Shown piece after piece: positions 7,916 to 16,587 of a DNA stretch of 64,000 bases. The translations under genes and the position numbers were made by a program. Origin of the DNA: Flavobacterium humi (GTDB lineage: Bacteria; Bacteroidota; Bacteroidia; Flavobacteriales; Flavobacteriaceae); assembly GCF_004745595.1 (NCBI RefSeq), contig NZ_SRLH01000002.1, positions 248,001-312,000 on the forward strand. The letters are read 5' to 3'. Numbering within the stretch: the first letter of the stretch is position 1; each line of letters starts with the position of its first letter. A model generated the notes under the pieces. It made no database searches. It was not told the DNA's origin and saw only the letters and a program-made list of their open reading frames with translations.

Positions 7916-9034
7916 ATGAAAAAATTATTTGTTTCCGCCGCTTTGCTGGGTTTGATTTTCGCTGCAAACGCTCAAAAATATGAATTTCAAACCGTTACTG
8001 ACCTGGAAGCCTTACCGGTCATCAGCCAGGGGAATTCCGGGACATGCTGGAGTTTTTCGACCTCATCTTTCCTGGAATCTGAAATTATCCGCCTGACGGG
8101 GAAAAAAATCGACCTTTCCGAAATGTACCAGGTACGCAATACCTATCCTAAAAAAGCTGAAAATTATATCCTGCGCCAAGGGAAAACACAATTTGGCGAA
8201 GGCGGGCTGGCCCACGATGTGATTAATTCCGCAGCCGATTACGGTATTGTCCCTAACAGTGTGTATACCGGGCTGAACGGTACTTATGAAAACCACAACC
8301 ATTCCGAAATGGTCGCTGTCATTGAAAGCATGCTCAAAACATATGTAGACAATCCTGCCAAGAAACTATCCCCGAACTGGAGGAATGCCGTAGCAGCCAT
8401 CCTGGATGTGTATATGGGCAAAAATCCTGCTGAATTTACCTTTGAAGGAAAGAAATATACGCCTTTGAGCTTTTTGGCCATGACCAAAATCAAACCGGCC
8501 GATTATGTGACCATCACTTCCTTTACACACGTTCCCAATTACAGGCCGTTTATATTGAATATCCCTGATAATTTCTCGAACGGGAGTTTTTACAACCTTC
8601 CGCTTACGGAATTTATAGACAACATTGACCATGCGCTGGCTACCGGTTATACTGTGGAATTGGATTGCGATGTGAGCGAACCTACTTTTTCTGCCAAAAA
8701 CGGCGTAGCGGTTATTCCTGCCGATAGTGAAGACGACAAAACCATCCTTACCGAAATCAAGCCGGAGAAAGCCATTACTCCTGAATACCGCCAGCAAGAA
8801 TTTGAAAACCTGACCACTACCGATGACCACCTGATGCATATTGTAGGGAAAATGAAAGACCAAAAAGGCAACGTGTATTATAAAGTGAAAAATTCCTGGG
8901 GAACAGACGGGAAACGTGTTGCCAACGGTGGTTACGTGTACATGAGCGTGGCTTACATGAAACTGAAAGCTATCTCGGTTTTGGTTCATAAAGAAGCACT
9001 TCAAAAAAGCACGAAGCAGAATTTAGGCTTATAA
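7916..9034 (+). CDS. secreted C1-family (aminopeptidase C-like) cysteine peptidase
   Basis: A 372-residue papain-like peptidase with a signal peptide (residues 1-19, ending ANA-Q). The catalytic set is present in the expected order: oxyanion Gln and nucleophile Cys in QGNSGTCWSFS (about residues 39-49), His in DDHLMHIVG, and Asn in KNSWG. The order and the SxSFLESEI helix after the Cys match the bleomycin-hydrolase/PepC (C1B) branch, which acts as an aminopeptidase. Unlike classic cytosolic PepC it is exported. It stands alone on the plus strand between menB and a small lipoprotein. Confidence 0.85.
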   Translation: MKKLFVSAALLGLIFAANAQKYEFQTVTDLEALPVISQGNSGTCWSFSTSSFLESEIIRLTGKKIDLSEMYQVRNTYPKKAENYILRQGKTQFGEGGLAHDVINSAADYGIVPNSVYTGLNGTYENHNHSEMVAVIESMLKTYVDNPAKKLSPNWRNAVAAILDVYMGKNPAEFTFEGKKYTPLSFLAMTKIKPADYVTITSFTHVPNYRPFILNIPDNFSNGSFYNLPLTEFIDNIDHALATGYTVELDCDVSEPTFSAKNGVAVIPADSEDDKTILTEIKPEKAITPEYRQQEFENLTTTDDHLMHIVGKMKDQKGNVYYKVKNSWGTDGKRVANGGYVYMSVAYMKLKAISVLVHKEALQKSTKQNLGL

Positions 9035-9237
9035 ATACCGGTGGTTTGCTACAAAAGAGGCAAATTGTAAAACAATTCAGCAGTAAATCTTCCAAAATGT
9101 TAAATTTTGAAAATAATCCTCTTTTTTAGAATTTTATATTTCAAATTTTATTAATTTTAATGTATTGGAAATCAGTATTTTATATTGTTTCCATTTTGTA
9201 TAATTTTTCACGGATTTATTAACTAAAAAAGTATTTT

Positions 9238-9432
9238 TTGAAAAAAATTGTTTTAATTGCCGCTCTTATAGTTGCGCTAGGTGCATTTGTTACTAGTTGT
9301 AATAAAAAAGTAGAAACCTCTAACGATGAACAAGTAGCAACTGAGCAGATAGCTCCTGAAGTTGTTGACAGTGTGAAAACAGATACAGTAGCCCCTATGG
9401 TTGAACCAAAGGATTCGATTAGCAAAAAATAA
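9238..9432 (+). CDS. small lipoprotein, TTG start
   Basis: A 64-residue protein with a clear lipoprotein signal: KK, a hydrophobic core, and the lipobox VTSC at about residues 18-21. The mature part is acidic and rich in Glu, Val, Asp and Thr with no recognisable domain. The only credible start is TTG, since no in-frame ATG or GTG lies near the lysine pair. The 200-base leader is AT-rich. Being this short it could be questioned, but the intact signal and lipobox support it. Function unknown. Confidence 0.65.
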   Translation: MKKIVLIAALIVALGAFVTSCNKKVETSNDEQVATEQIAPEVVDSVKTDTVAPMVEPKDSISKK

Positions 9433-9690
9433 TCTTCCGCTACAATCTTTAAATTATTTTTCAAACCACAGGCAACAAAGCGAATACCGGTTTTGATACT
9501 GAAATGACAGAATGAGTTGTTTAATGGCACAAAAAAAATTGGAATAAGAAAGAGAAGATATTAGATTTCAAATTCTCTAGTGAAAGGAATTATTCCAAAA
9601 AAAAAGTTTATTTAATTTTTTGATTTTAGTAAAGAATGTTATTATCACTTTACGTATGTTATCGTTTATTTCAGCGATGGAATAAATAGG
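9433..9690. other. gap with no identified gene, ending at an orphan terminator
   Basis: About 258 AT-rich bases between the small lipoprotein and a strong hairpin. I see no reading frame with protein-like composition and no tRNA-like fold. It may be the long 3' end of the lipoprotein transcript or hold a small RNA. Confidence 0.4.
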
Positions 9691-9726
9691 AAAATGCCAA
9701 CCCAAAAGGATTGGCATTTTTTGTTT
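9691..9726 (+). terminator. intrinsic terminator
   Basis: A 10-bp perfect stem (AAAATGCCAA with TTGGCATTTT) with a 10-base loop, followed by TTTTTTG on the plus strand. The T tract is better on the plus strand than on the minus strand, so it more likely ends a plus-strand transcript than the cvfB transcript that ends at 9768. No plus-strand gene lies directly before it. Confidence 0.7.
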
Positions 9727-9767
9727 AAGCATGCGCGAGAATGCAGAAACAGGAAGACATACCGGTT

Positions 9768-10616
9768 TTATTGTATCAAATAAATACCGTCTTCCTTAAT
9801 CTCTATCAGCTTTTGTTTGTATAATGTCCCAATAGCTTTCTTGAATGTCTTTTTGCTCATCCTGAGCACTGTTTTGATATCTTCCGGGTGCGAATTATCG
9901 TTTAAGCGAAGGAAACCTCGGCTTGCGCGGAGCTCATCGAGGATAGCTTCTGCACTGGGCTCGATCTTTTCGAAACCTAATTTAGAAGTCGAAACATCTA
10001 TTTTGCCATCTGGCCTGATGTGCTTGATATAGCCCACAATCCTGTCGCCGGTACGCAGGTCGTCGTACACTTCGTTTTTGTATAGAAGCCCTTTGTGTTT
10101 TTCATTGATAATGACATTGATCCCTACTTCTGTGATGTGGGAAACAATCAGGTCAACTTCTTCACCTTCTTCCACTGTGATATTCTCATTGTTGAGGAAC
10201 TGGTTGGTTTTGCTGGAGCCTACCAAACGATTGGTTTTTTCGTCCATGTACATATATACCAGGTAGCGTTTTCCTTGTTCCATAGGCCTTGCCTGCTCTT
10301 TAAAAGGCACAAAAAGATCCTTTTCCATCCCCCAATTCATAAAAGCCCCGACCTGGTTTACATAATTGACACGCAAAAGCGAAAATTCATTCAGGTAAAT
10401 ATAAGGCTCCAGGGTTGTGGCCACCGGCCTTTCCTCATGGTCCAGATAAACGAAAACAGCAATTTCATCCCCGATATTGAATTGAGCGGGAATATATTTT
10501 ATAGGCAATAATATGTCTTTGCTAGGGTCTTTGTTTTCTTCAGGTTCGCCTAAATACAGGCCTACCTTCGTTTCCCTAAGTATGGTTAGTGTGTTGTATT
10601 TTCCAATTTGAATCAT
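9768..10616 (-). CDS. cvfB: CvfB-type S1 RNA-binding protein
   Basis: A 282-residue cytosolic RNA-binding protein of the CvfB family: three S1-like OB folds (IGKYNTLTILRETKVGLYL; LLRVNYVNQVGAFMNWG; VEEGEEVDLIVSHITEVGINV followed by GDRIVGYIKHIRPDGKIDV) and a C-terminal winged helix (DIKTVLRMSKKTFKKAIGTLYKQKLI). CvfB modulates virulence and gene expression in staphylococci; its role here is unknown. An upstream in-frame codon at 10694 would add 26 residues that do not fit the family, so the ATG at 10616 preceded by a TACCTTTG element was chosen. Confidence 0.85.
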   Translation of the reverse strand: MIQIGKYNTLTILRETKVGLYLGEPEENKDPSKDILLPIKYIPAQFNIGDEIAVFVYLDHEERPVATTLEPYIYLNEFSLLRVNYVNQVGAFMNWGMEKDLFVPFKEQARPMEQGKRYLVYMYMDEKTNRLVGSSKTNQFLNNENITVEEGEEVDLIVSHITEVGINVIINEKHKGLLYKNEVYDDLRTGDRIVGYIKHIRPDGKIDVSTSKLGFEKIEPSAEAILDELRASRGFLRLNDNSHPEDIKTVLRMSKKTFKKAIGTLYKQKLIEIKEDGIYLIQ

Positions 10617-10647
10617 AATGCTAATTTCATTCTTACATTTTCTGGGG

Positions 10648-10655
10648 CAAAGGTA
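10648..10655 (-). promoter_or_regulatory. -7 promoter element for cvfB (TACCTTTG)
   Basis: On the minus strand TACCTTTG matches TAnnTTTG, 31 bases before the cvfB ATG. It supports the shorter start. No clear -33 TTG was found. Confidence 0.5.
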
Positions 10656-10677
10656 CAAAGTTTGTAAGTTGTTCCGA

Positions 10678-10707
10678 TAAAAAAAGCGTCCCATTTCTGA
10701 AACGCTT
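10678..10707 (-). terminator. intrinsic terminator after the DUF2853 gene
   Basis: On the minus strand AAGCGT pairs with ACGCTT (12-base loop) and is followed by TTTTTT. It lies 22 bases after the DUF2853 stop and separates it from cvfB. Confidence 0.65.
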
Positions 10708-10729
10708 CCATATCCTTTATTATAATAGC

Positions 10730-11071
10730 TTATTTGTATACGCTTTCTTTCTTGAAATGAACCGCAAGAAGATAATACACTACAGCCCTGTATTTGTTTT
10801 TGTTTGATTTACCATATTTTTCCAGCACGGCATCAATTCCTTTGTCCAAATCCGGTCCGTCTTTAAGGCCTAACTTCTTAATTAAGAAATTATTCTTTAC
10901 CGTGTCCAGTTCTGATTGCTGTGATCCGGAAACAGTAGCGGCATCAGGATTGTAAATAGATGGCCCACAACCTATTGTCACTTTCGTCAATAAGGCCATG
11001 TCTGCTGCTACACCACATTTGTCCTTTAAATCGGCGGCGTATTTTACGATTAAATCATCTCTTTTGCTCAT
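10730..11071 (-). CDS. DUF2853 family protein
   Basis: A 113-residue soluble protein. MSKRDDLIVKYAADLKDKCG at the start, then LLTKVTIGCGPSIYN and NFLIKKLGL, and KNKYRAVVYYLLAVHF at the end are the conserved blocks of DUF2853, common in Bacteroidota. The fold is all helical; function unknown. It is flanked by its own terminator downstream and lies 89 bases from the menD stop, so it is probably a single-gene unit. Confidence 0.85.
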   Translation of the reverse strand: MSKRDDLIVKYAADLKDKCGVAADMALLTKVTIGCGPSIYNPDAATVSGSQQSELDTVKNNFLIKKLGLKDGPDLDKGIDAVLEKYGKSNKNKYRAVVYYLLAVHFKKESVYK

Positions 11072-11160
11072 AGTTGTTAAGTTTATAGTTTAATACTAAT
11101 CTCAAATGTAGGTATTATATTAATATTTCAAAAACAATTTCCGGCAAAAAGACAAGAATC

Positions 11161-12813
11161 CTAAACTAAATTCTTAAAATAATCTAATAATAACAAATCG
11201 TTAACATTTGTAGGAGTAAAAACCTCAAGAATTCCCGGTTTTTCTGATTGTATCAAATTTTCCAGGCCTGATGCAAGCGATGCAGCATTATTGGCTGTTG
11301 TGTACTGAAAATGGTACATCTTGGCCAAATGTTCTGCCGTGAGGCTGTGCGATGTTTCAAAATAAGTGGTAAACGTTTCGGTTTGCTGATGGCCCGGCAA
11401 AATCCTGAAAATCCCGCCGCCGCCGTTGTTTACCAAGATGATTTTAAAAGTATCAGGAATATAATTGTTCCAAAGGGCATTGCTGTCGTATAAAAAACTG
11501 ATATCACCCGTAATCAGGATGGTTTCTTTGCCCGATGCCACAGCCGCACCGATTGCTGTGGAAGTGCTGCCGTCTATTCCGCTGGTGCCGCGGTTGCAGA
11601 AAACAGCAATGCTTTTATCTATAGGGAACAATTGTGCATAACGGATGGCCGAACTGTTGCTGATCTGCAATTGGCTGGATTGTGGAAGTTCCCGCAATAG
11701 CATTTCGAATACTTTCAAATCCGAAAAAACAATCCCGGAAAGGTATTCCTGGTGCTTTTGAGCTCTAAAACCTCTTATTTCCAACGCTTTTTGAAGGTAA
11801 TCGCTTTGAATTGGGCTTGTTAAAGGCAGGAATTCCGTAAAAAAGGCATTTGGAGCCATTTCGAAATGCTGCGTCAGGCAATCAAAGGTATTGTATGCCC
11901 GAAGCTCATCAATGTGCCAGTGCTGAAGTGGTTTGTATTTCCTCAGGAAAGCCTTGATCCTTTTGGAAACAATCATCCCTCCTATGGTTATGAGCATTTC
12001 CGGTTGGAATTTTTTAAAATCCTCATCGGTAAAAGGTGTGATGATCGTATCTATATTGGTAATGAAATTCGGGTGGTGCATATTGGAAGTCACTTCGGTC
12101 ATTACTACAACCGAATCATCATTTGCCAATTGGTCCAAAATGGCCTGCTGTATGAATCCCGGATCGCATCCGCCAATAAGGATTAGTTTCTTTTGGGCCG
12201 TATTCCATTGTGGTACAAAAGATTCCAGGTTGGTTTTTGGTTTTTCCGGCGCATACAGATCAATAAAAGCAGGTCGTACCGAAACAGCATCGGTTGTTTC
12301 ATATAAAGGTTCTTCAAAAGGGGTATTGATATGGACTGGTCCTTTTTTGGCCACAGCCAGAAACAGCGCTTCCTGGATTTTCAAATCGTTTTCCTCCGAA
12401 GCCAATTCGGTCAGGTTCGCATTGTACAAACTATGGTTTGCGAAGACATTTTCCTGGCGGATGGTTTGCCCATCGCCAATATCGATCTTGTTTTGCGGAC
12501 GGTCTGCCGAGATAACTACCAGCGGGATCTGGCTGTAGAATGCTTCGGCTACGGCCGGATAATAATTGAGCAGGGCCGAACCGGAAGTACAAAGCAATGC
12601 TACAGGCTGGTGCAGCTGTTGTGCCATTCCCAAAGCGAAAAAAGCAGCGCACCGCTCATCGGCAATGCTGTAACAGGTAAAAGCGGGATTATTTGTAAAA
12701 CCAATGGTTAGCGGCGCATTGCGCGAACCCGGTGAAATGACAATGTGTTGGAGTCCTTTGGCTTTGCAAATCTCAAGGATGCTTTGCGCCAAGGGTATTT
12801 TTGGGTAGATCAT
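11161..12813 (-). CDS. menD: SEPHCHC synthase MenD
   Basis: Thiamine-diphosphate enzyme that adds the 2-oxoglutarate-derived succinyl semialdehyde to isochorismate, the first committed step of menaquinone synthesis. 550 residues. The N-terminal HIVISPGSRNAPL, the catalytic-Glu region around ADERCAAFFALG, GTSGIDGSTSTAIG, and the ThDP/Mg motif GDISFLYDSNAL...NNGGGG are all present. An upstream TTG at 12825 would add four residues; the ATG at 12813 gives the normal N-terminus MIYPKIP and is 23 bases from a TAACTTTG element. It lies apart from the other men genes. Confidence 0.93.
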   Translation of the reverse strand: MIYPKIPLAQSILEICKAKGLQHIVISPGSRNAPLTIGFTNNPAFTCYSIADERCAAFFALGMAQQLHQPVALLCTSGSALLNYYPAVAEAFYSQIPLVVISADRPQNKIDIGDGQTIRQENVFANHSLYNANLTELASEENDLKIQEALFLAVAKKGPVHINTPFEEPLYETTDAVSVRPAFIDLYAPEKPKTNLESFVPQWNTAQKKLILIGGCDPGFIQQAILDQLANDDSVVVMTEVTSNMHHPNFITNIDTIITPFTDEDFKKFQPEMLITIGGMIVSKRIKAFLRKYKPLQHWHIDELRAYNTFDCLTQHFEMAPNAFFTEFLPLTSPIQSDYLQKALEIRGFRAQKHQEYLSGIVFSDLKVFEMLLRELPQSSQLQISNSSAIRYAQLFPIDKSIAVFCNRGTSGIDGSTSTAIGAAVASGKETILITGDISFLYDSNALWNNYIPDTFKIILVNNGGGGIFRILPGHQQTETFTTYFETSHSLTAEHLAKMYHFQYTTANNAASLASGLENLIQSEKPGILEVFTPTNVNDLLLLDYFKNLV

Positions 12814-12836
12814 GTTTTTTAGCAATTGCTGAAACG

Positions 12837-12844
12837 CAAAGTTA
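12837..12844 (-). promoter_or_regulatory. -7 promoter element for menD (TAACTTTG)
   Basis: TAACTTTG on the minus strand, 23 bases before the menD ATG, fits TAnnTTTG. No -33 TTG seen at the usual distance. Confidence 0.5.
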
Positions 12845-12900
12845 CAAAGTTGCCGATGATTTTCGTATGATTTAGGGAATTAATGCGAGGAATTCTTCTT

Positions 12901-13590
12901 CTAATGACCGGAAAGCTGTTCCTCTTCTTCCTTGAGGATCATGAACCTATAAAAGGTATAATTGGAAATACCGTAAAAAACAATTACCATCTGCAAAAAG
13001 ATTTGCTGTTTCAGGTAAAATTTATTGATAAAAAACAAACCTATCTGAACCACAAAAAGCAAGGCACTGATAAAAAGCCACACGCTTTTCCTGTCGTTCG
13101 TAAAAAAGAAATTGGCAACAGAAAGGCCTCCCAAAAAAGAAGTCAGCAGCCCGTTGAGGATCCACAAATAGATGCTGTCGTGCAATACATCGCTTACCAG
13201 GTCAATGAAATACAAATGCACAAAAAGGAAAGGCAGGGCGGTAAGCACCGTTTCAAACCATCTTTTCTCCTTGATGGCCTTATATATGATGATGACCATC
13301 AGGAGCCTAAACATGACCGAAGCCGCAGCCCCATAAAACAGGCAGGTTTCGGTATTTTTACCAAAGAAAAGATACGCGGCCTGAAAAAACAAAAACGCCA
13401 GGAAATACCAATAATCCCTTTTGACGGAGGAGCAGAAATAAAGCAAAGCCAGGATAGGAACCCTTACAAATCCGAAAAAACCTTTCAGGGGTTCGTATTC
13501 AAAAAAAACAAGCACACTGTAAATCAATACGGTGATAAAGTACATGATACTTAAGCCCCATGTGACCCTATTTCTCTGTTGCGTATCCAT
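12901..13590 (-). CDS. multi-pass membrane protein, unknown function
   Basis: A 229-residue integral membrane protein with about seven or eight hydrophobic helices (roughly residues 12-30, 40-52, 60-77, 86-102, 115-131, 140-163, 170-188, 197-214) and a glutamate-rich cytoplasmic tail (KEEEEQLSGH). It resembles conserved flavobacterial proteins of unknown role. The size and helix count recall the YhhN family seen elsewhere in this window, but its diagnostic GD-containing motif is not evident, so I do not assign it. It lies upstream of menD on the same strand with an 87-base gap. Confidence 0.65.
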   Translation of the reverse strand: MDTQQRNRVTWGLSIMYFITVLIYSVLVFFEYEPLKGFFGFVRVPILALLYFCSSVKRDYWYFLAFLFFQAAYLFFGKNTETCLFYGAAASVMFRLLMVIIIYKAIKEKRWFETVLTALPFLFVHLYFIDLVSDVLHDSIYLWILNGLLTSFLGGLSVANFFFTNDRKSVWLFISALLFVVQIGLFFINKFYLKQQIFLQMVIVFYGISNYTFYRFMILKEEEEQLSGH

Positions 13591-13736
13591 ACCTAAAATT
13601 AAAAATTATTTTCCACTCTTCCTTATTTACTCGTCAAACTACTGAAAATTAGCGTTATATCACTTATCCAACAACTTGATTTCTTTTTTGAAGTTTCTGT
13701 TATATTTCTTATTTTTGATGTTCTAAACCCACAGAT

Positions 13737-14234
13737 ATGAGTCTTACTATACGTCACGCCACTATCCAGGACATGCCAGGTGTTTTGGAAATTGTTAACC
13801 ATGAGATTTTACACACTACTTCAATTTGGGAATACGACGAACGAACATTAGAGGAACAGGAACGGATCTTCAGGGAAAAACAGGAAAAGGAGTTTCCGTT
13901 TATTGTTGGCGTGGATAATGGGAAAATTGTCGCTTTCGGCACATACGGGCCCTTCCGGTTCAAACAGGGCTATAAATTTACGGTGGAACATTCACTGTAT
14001 GTACACAAGGATTTTATCGGGAACGGATTCGGCGCCATTATCCTCAAAGGCCTGATCGCTTTGGCCAAAGGACAGAAACTGCATAGCATGATTGGCGTTA
14101 TTGATGCGGAAAATGAAGGAAGCATCCATTTCCATGAAAAATTGGGATTCGTCAAAAACGGGCACCTTGAAGAAACAGGTTATAAATTCGGCAGATGGCT
14201 GGATTCGGTTTTCATGCAGCTCATCCTGGAATAA
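13737..14234 (+). CDS. GNAT N-acetyltransferase, phosphinothricin-acetyltransferase-like
   Basis: A 165-residue GNAT enzyme. IRHATIQDMPGVLEIVNHEI at the start, TSIWEYDERTLEE in the substrate region, HSLYVHKDFIGNGFGAIIL (the acetyl-CoA loop, with GxGxGxx-like G residues) and NEGSIHFHEKLGFVKNGHLEETGYKFGRWLDSV at the end match the phosphinothricin/methionine-sulfoximine acetyltransferase group. These acetylate the amino group of small toxic amino acids or analogues. It stands alone; the gap before it has no recognisable partner. The actual substrate is not predictable. Confidence 0.85.
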   Translation: MSLTIRHATIQDMPGVLEIVNHEILHTTSIWEYDERTLEEQERIFREKQEKEFPFIVGVDNGKIVAFGTYGPFRFKQGYKFTVEHSLYVHKDFIGNGFGAIILKGLIALAKGQKLHSMIGVIDAENEGSIHFHEKLGFVKNGHLEETGYKFGRWLDSVFMQLILE

Positions 14235-14353
14235 ACCGCAATTTTACCGGATTAACCTAAACATAAACTTATACTCATTATAAGATGTTTTTAAATTAAA
14301 CATTACTTAATTTGGGATTTTGACATTTGTGCGTAACTAAAACCAACGCACTT

Positions 14354-16510
14354 ATGTCTAAAAATTACCTATTCCGCAATGCCATAACCCTACTTTTGTT
14401 ATGCCTTGCCTCTACTTTTTCCTGGAGCCAGACCGTTTCTTTCGCTTCGAATTTTATTGTAGCCAATGAAAACCAGGGAAATATAAGCATCACTTTAAAC
14501 CTGACGGCCCCAACTACTTCTTCTGTAAATTTGGTGGTGAAAGGTTCTCCTTTCAGTACGGCTGATGCCAATGATTTCACATTAGGGACACAAACGTTGC
14601 AGTTTACTTCCGCCAGCGCCACCACACAGACCATTATCTTTCCGGTAATTGACGATGTAGCATTAGAACAACATTCGGAATATTTTGTATTGAGTTTGGA
14701 AAATCCGTCAGGGCTTACCATTTCAGGCAATGCTTTGGCCACGATTTACATTAAAGACAATGAAGTGGCAGCACCTGTTCCGACAAATGACCTGCAACTG
14801 GATTATATCGGGAGTTTCGATCCTTCCGGAGCCAGTAGCAGTACGTGCGAAATTGTAGTACACGATCCGGTTTCCCAACGTTTGTTTACCATCAGTGCGA
14901 TTGCCAAGAAATTGGATATCATCAATTTTTCCAATCCGGCCAGCTTAAGTGTTGTCACTTCAATAGATATGACTCCTTATGGCGGAATCACGAGCGTGGC
15001 TGTAAAAAACGGAATTGTAGCCGTCGCTTCTCCTAACGCCAACGAACAACTAAACGGTTCTGTTGTTTTTTTTGATACGAATGGGGTTTTCCTCAAACAA
15101 GTAACCGTAGGCGCCTTGCCGGACATGGTCACTTTTACTCCAGATGGCAATAAAGTCCTGACTGCCAATGAAGGCCAGCCAAACGATGCTTATACGGTCG
15201 ATCCGGAAGGTTCTGTTTCCATTATTGATATTTCAGGCGGTATTGCCGGCCTGTCGCAATCAAACGTAACTACTTTACTGTTTACCGGATATAATGCTCA
15301 GGAAGCTGCTTTAACAACGTCCGGCATCCGAAAGACCAAAGCTTCCAGCACCTTGTCACAGGATTTGGAACCGGAATATATTACCGTAAGTGCCGATTCT
15401 CAAAAAGCCTGGGTAACCATCCAGGAGAACAATGCCATTGCAGAAATCAATTTGGCAACCAATGCATTTGCCGATCTTTGGCCTTTAGGCACAAAAGATG
15501 TAAGCCAGCCTGGAAACGGAATGGATATTTCGGATAACAACAATCAGGTACTCATTGCCAACTGGCCAATTAAAGCCTTCTACATCCCGGATGGCGTGGC
15601 CAATTATACCGTAGCCGGAACAACGTACCTTGTTACTGCAAATGAAGGGGACGAAAAAGAATACACCGGCCTGAACGAAAGAACCACAATAGGTGCCGCG
15701 ACATTGGATGCTGCCAGTTTTCCGCAAAGCGCAATGCTTAAAAACAATAACAATGCCGGAAGGATGCGCGTGACCAACCTAAACGGCAATACCGATGCCG
15801 ATGCCGCTTACGAAGAACTGTATTGTTTGGGAAGCCGTTCTTTTTCTATCTTCAATGCTTCGACCAAATCGATCGTATATGACAGTGGCGATGATTTTGA
15901 ACGGTATACAGCCCTGACACCTTCTATCAGTGCACTTTTCAATGCAGACCATAGCGATAATGTCAAAAAAGGAAGAAGCCGTGCCAAAGGACCTGAACCT
16001 GAAGGTATTACCCTTGCAACTTTAAACGGTAAGACTTTTGCTTTCATTACTTTGGAAAGAGTTGGAGGTGTTATGGTATACGACATCACGAATCCTAATG
16101 ACGTTAAATTCGTGGCGTATAAAAACAGTCGTAATGTTTCTGCATATGCCGGTGACAACGGGCCGGAAGGCGTTCTTTTCATCAAAGCCGAAAATACCAC
16201 TACAGGGAAAAATTATGTGGCTGTGGCCAATGAAATAAGCGGGACCATTTCTTTATTTGAAGTAAATGCCGTCAACCTCTCAAATCCTGATCTTTCCATG
16301 GAACCAAAAACATTTGTGATTTTCCCGAATCCGGCAGAAAACGGGATCGTTTATTTTAACCGGGCCGCCAATTTTGAATTGTACGATTGCTCCGGGAAAC
16401 TGATCCAGCAGGAACAAAACGCATTAACCATAAACACTGCTGTCCTTGCCCCTGGGATTTACCTGGTAAAGACTTCAGAAGGAATTGTAAAGAAATTGGT
16501 AGTTAAGTAA
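14354..16510 (+). CDS. choice-of-anchor I protein with T9SS type A sorting domain
   Basis: A 718-residue secreted protein: signal peptide (about residues 1-26, ending WSQ), a Calx-beta-like domain (VSFASNFIVANENQG to IYIKDNE, about 27-135), a large beta-propeller-like choice-of-anchor I region (LDYIGSFDPSGAS; NEGQPNDAY; EPEYITVS; EPEGITLATLNGKTFAFITLER), and a C-terminal type A sorting domain (FVIFPNPAENGIVYF to GIYLVKTSEGIVKKLVV). It should be exported by the type IX system and anchored or released. Members are often annotated near alkaline-phosphatase or esterase-like proteins but lack clear catalytic residues here. An upstream GTG at 14327 was rejected in favour of the ATG directly before the signal peptide. 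Confidence 0.85.
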   Translation: MSKNYLFRNAITLLLLCLASTFSWSQTVSFASNFIVANENQGNISITLNLTAPTTSSVNLVVKGSPFSTADANDFTLGTQTLQFTSASATTQTIIFPVIDDVALEQHSEYFVLSLENPSGLTISGNALATIYIKDNEVAAPVPTNDLQLDYIGSFDPSGASSSTCEIVVHDPVSQRLFTISAIAKKLDIINFSNPASLSVVTSIDMTPYGGITSVAVKNGIVAVASPNANEQLNGSVVFFDTNGVFLKQVTVGALPDMVTFTPDGNKVLTANEGQPNDAYTVDPEGSVSIIDISGGIAGLSQSNVTTLLFTGYNAQEAALTTSGIRKTKASSTLSQDLEPEYITVSADSQKAWVTIQENNAIAEINLATNAFADLWPLGTKDVSQPGNGMDISDNNNQVLIANWPIKAFYIPDGVANYTVAGTTYLVTANEGDEKEYTGLNERTTIGAATLDAASFPQSAMLKNNNNAGRMRVTNLNGNTDADAAYEELYCLGSRSFSIFNASTKSIVYDSGDDFERYTALTPSISALFNADHSDNVKKGRSRAKGPEPEGITLATLNGKTFAFITLERVGGVMVYDITNPNDVKFVAYKNSRNVSAYAGDNGPEGVLFIKAENTTTGKNYVAVANEISGTISLFEVNAVNLSNPDLSMEPKTFVIFPNPAENGIVYFNRAANFELYDCSGKLIQQEQNALTINTAVLAPGIYLVKTSEGIVKKLVVK

Positions 16511-16533
16511 TTTGGGTTTCATACGTTCTTTAC

Positions 16534-16570
16534 AAAAAAAGCCAGATAAGGGATTCCTTTCTGGCTTTTT
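16534..16570. terminator. bidirectional intrinsic terminator
   Basis: AAAGCCAG pairs with CTGGCTTT, loop about 15, with an A tract before and T tract after, so it can end both the choice-of-anchor I gene (plus) and the porin gene (minus). Confidence 0.75.
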
Positions 16571-16587
16571 GCTTTTGTATATGGTTG

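Noticed and set aside
8366..9004. 212-codon frame antisense to the C1 peptidase
   Set aside because: It is a shadow of the real gene; residue composition (His/Phe/Val-rich) and lack of start context indicate a chance frame.
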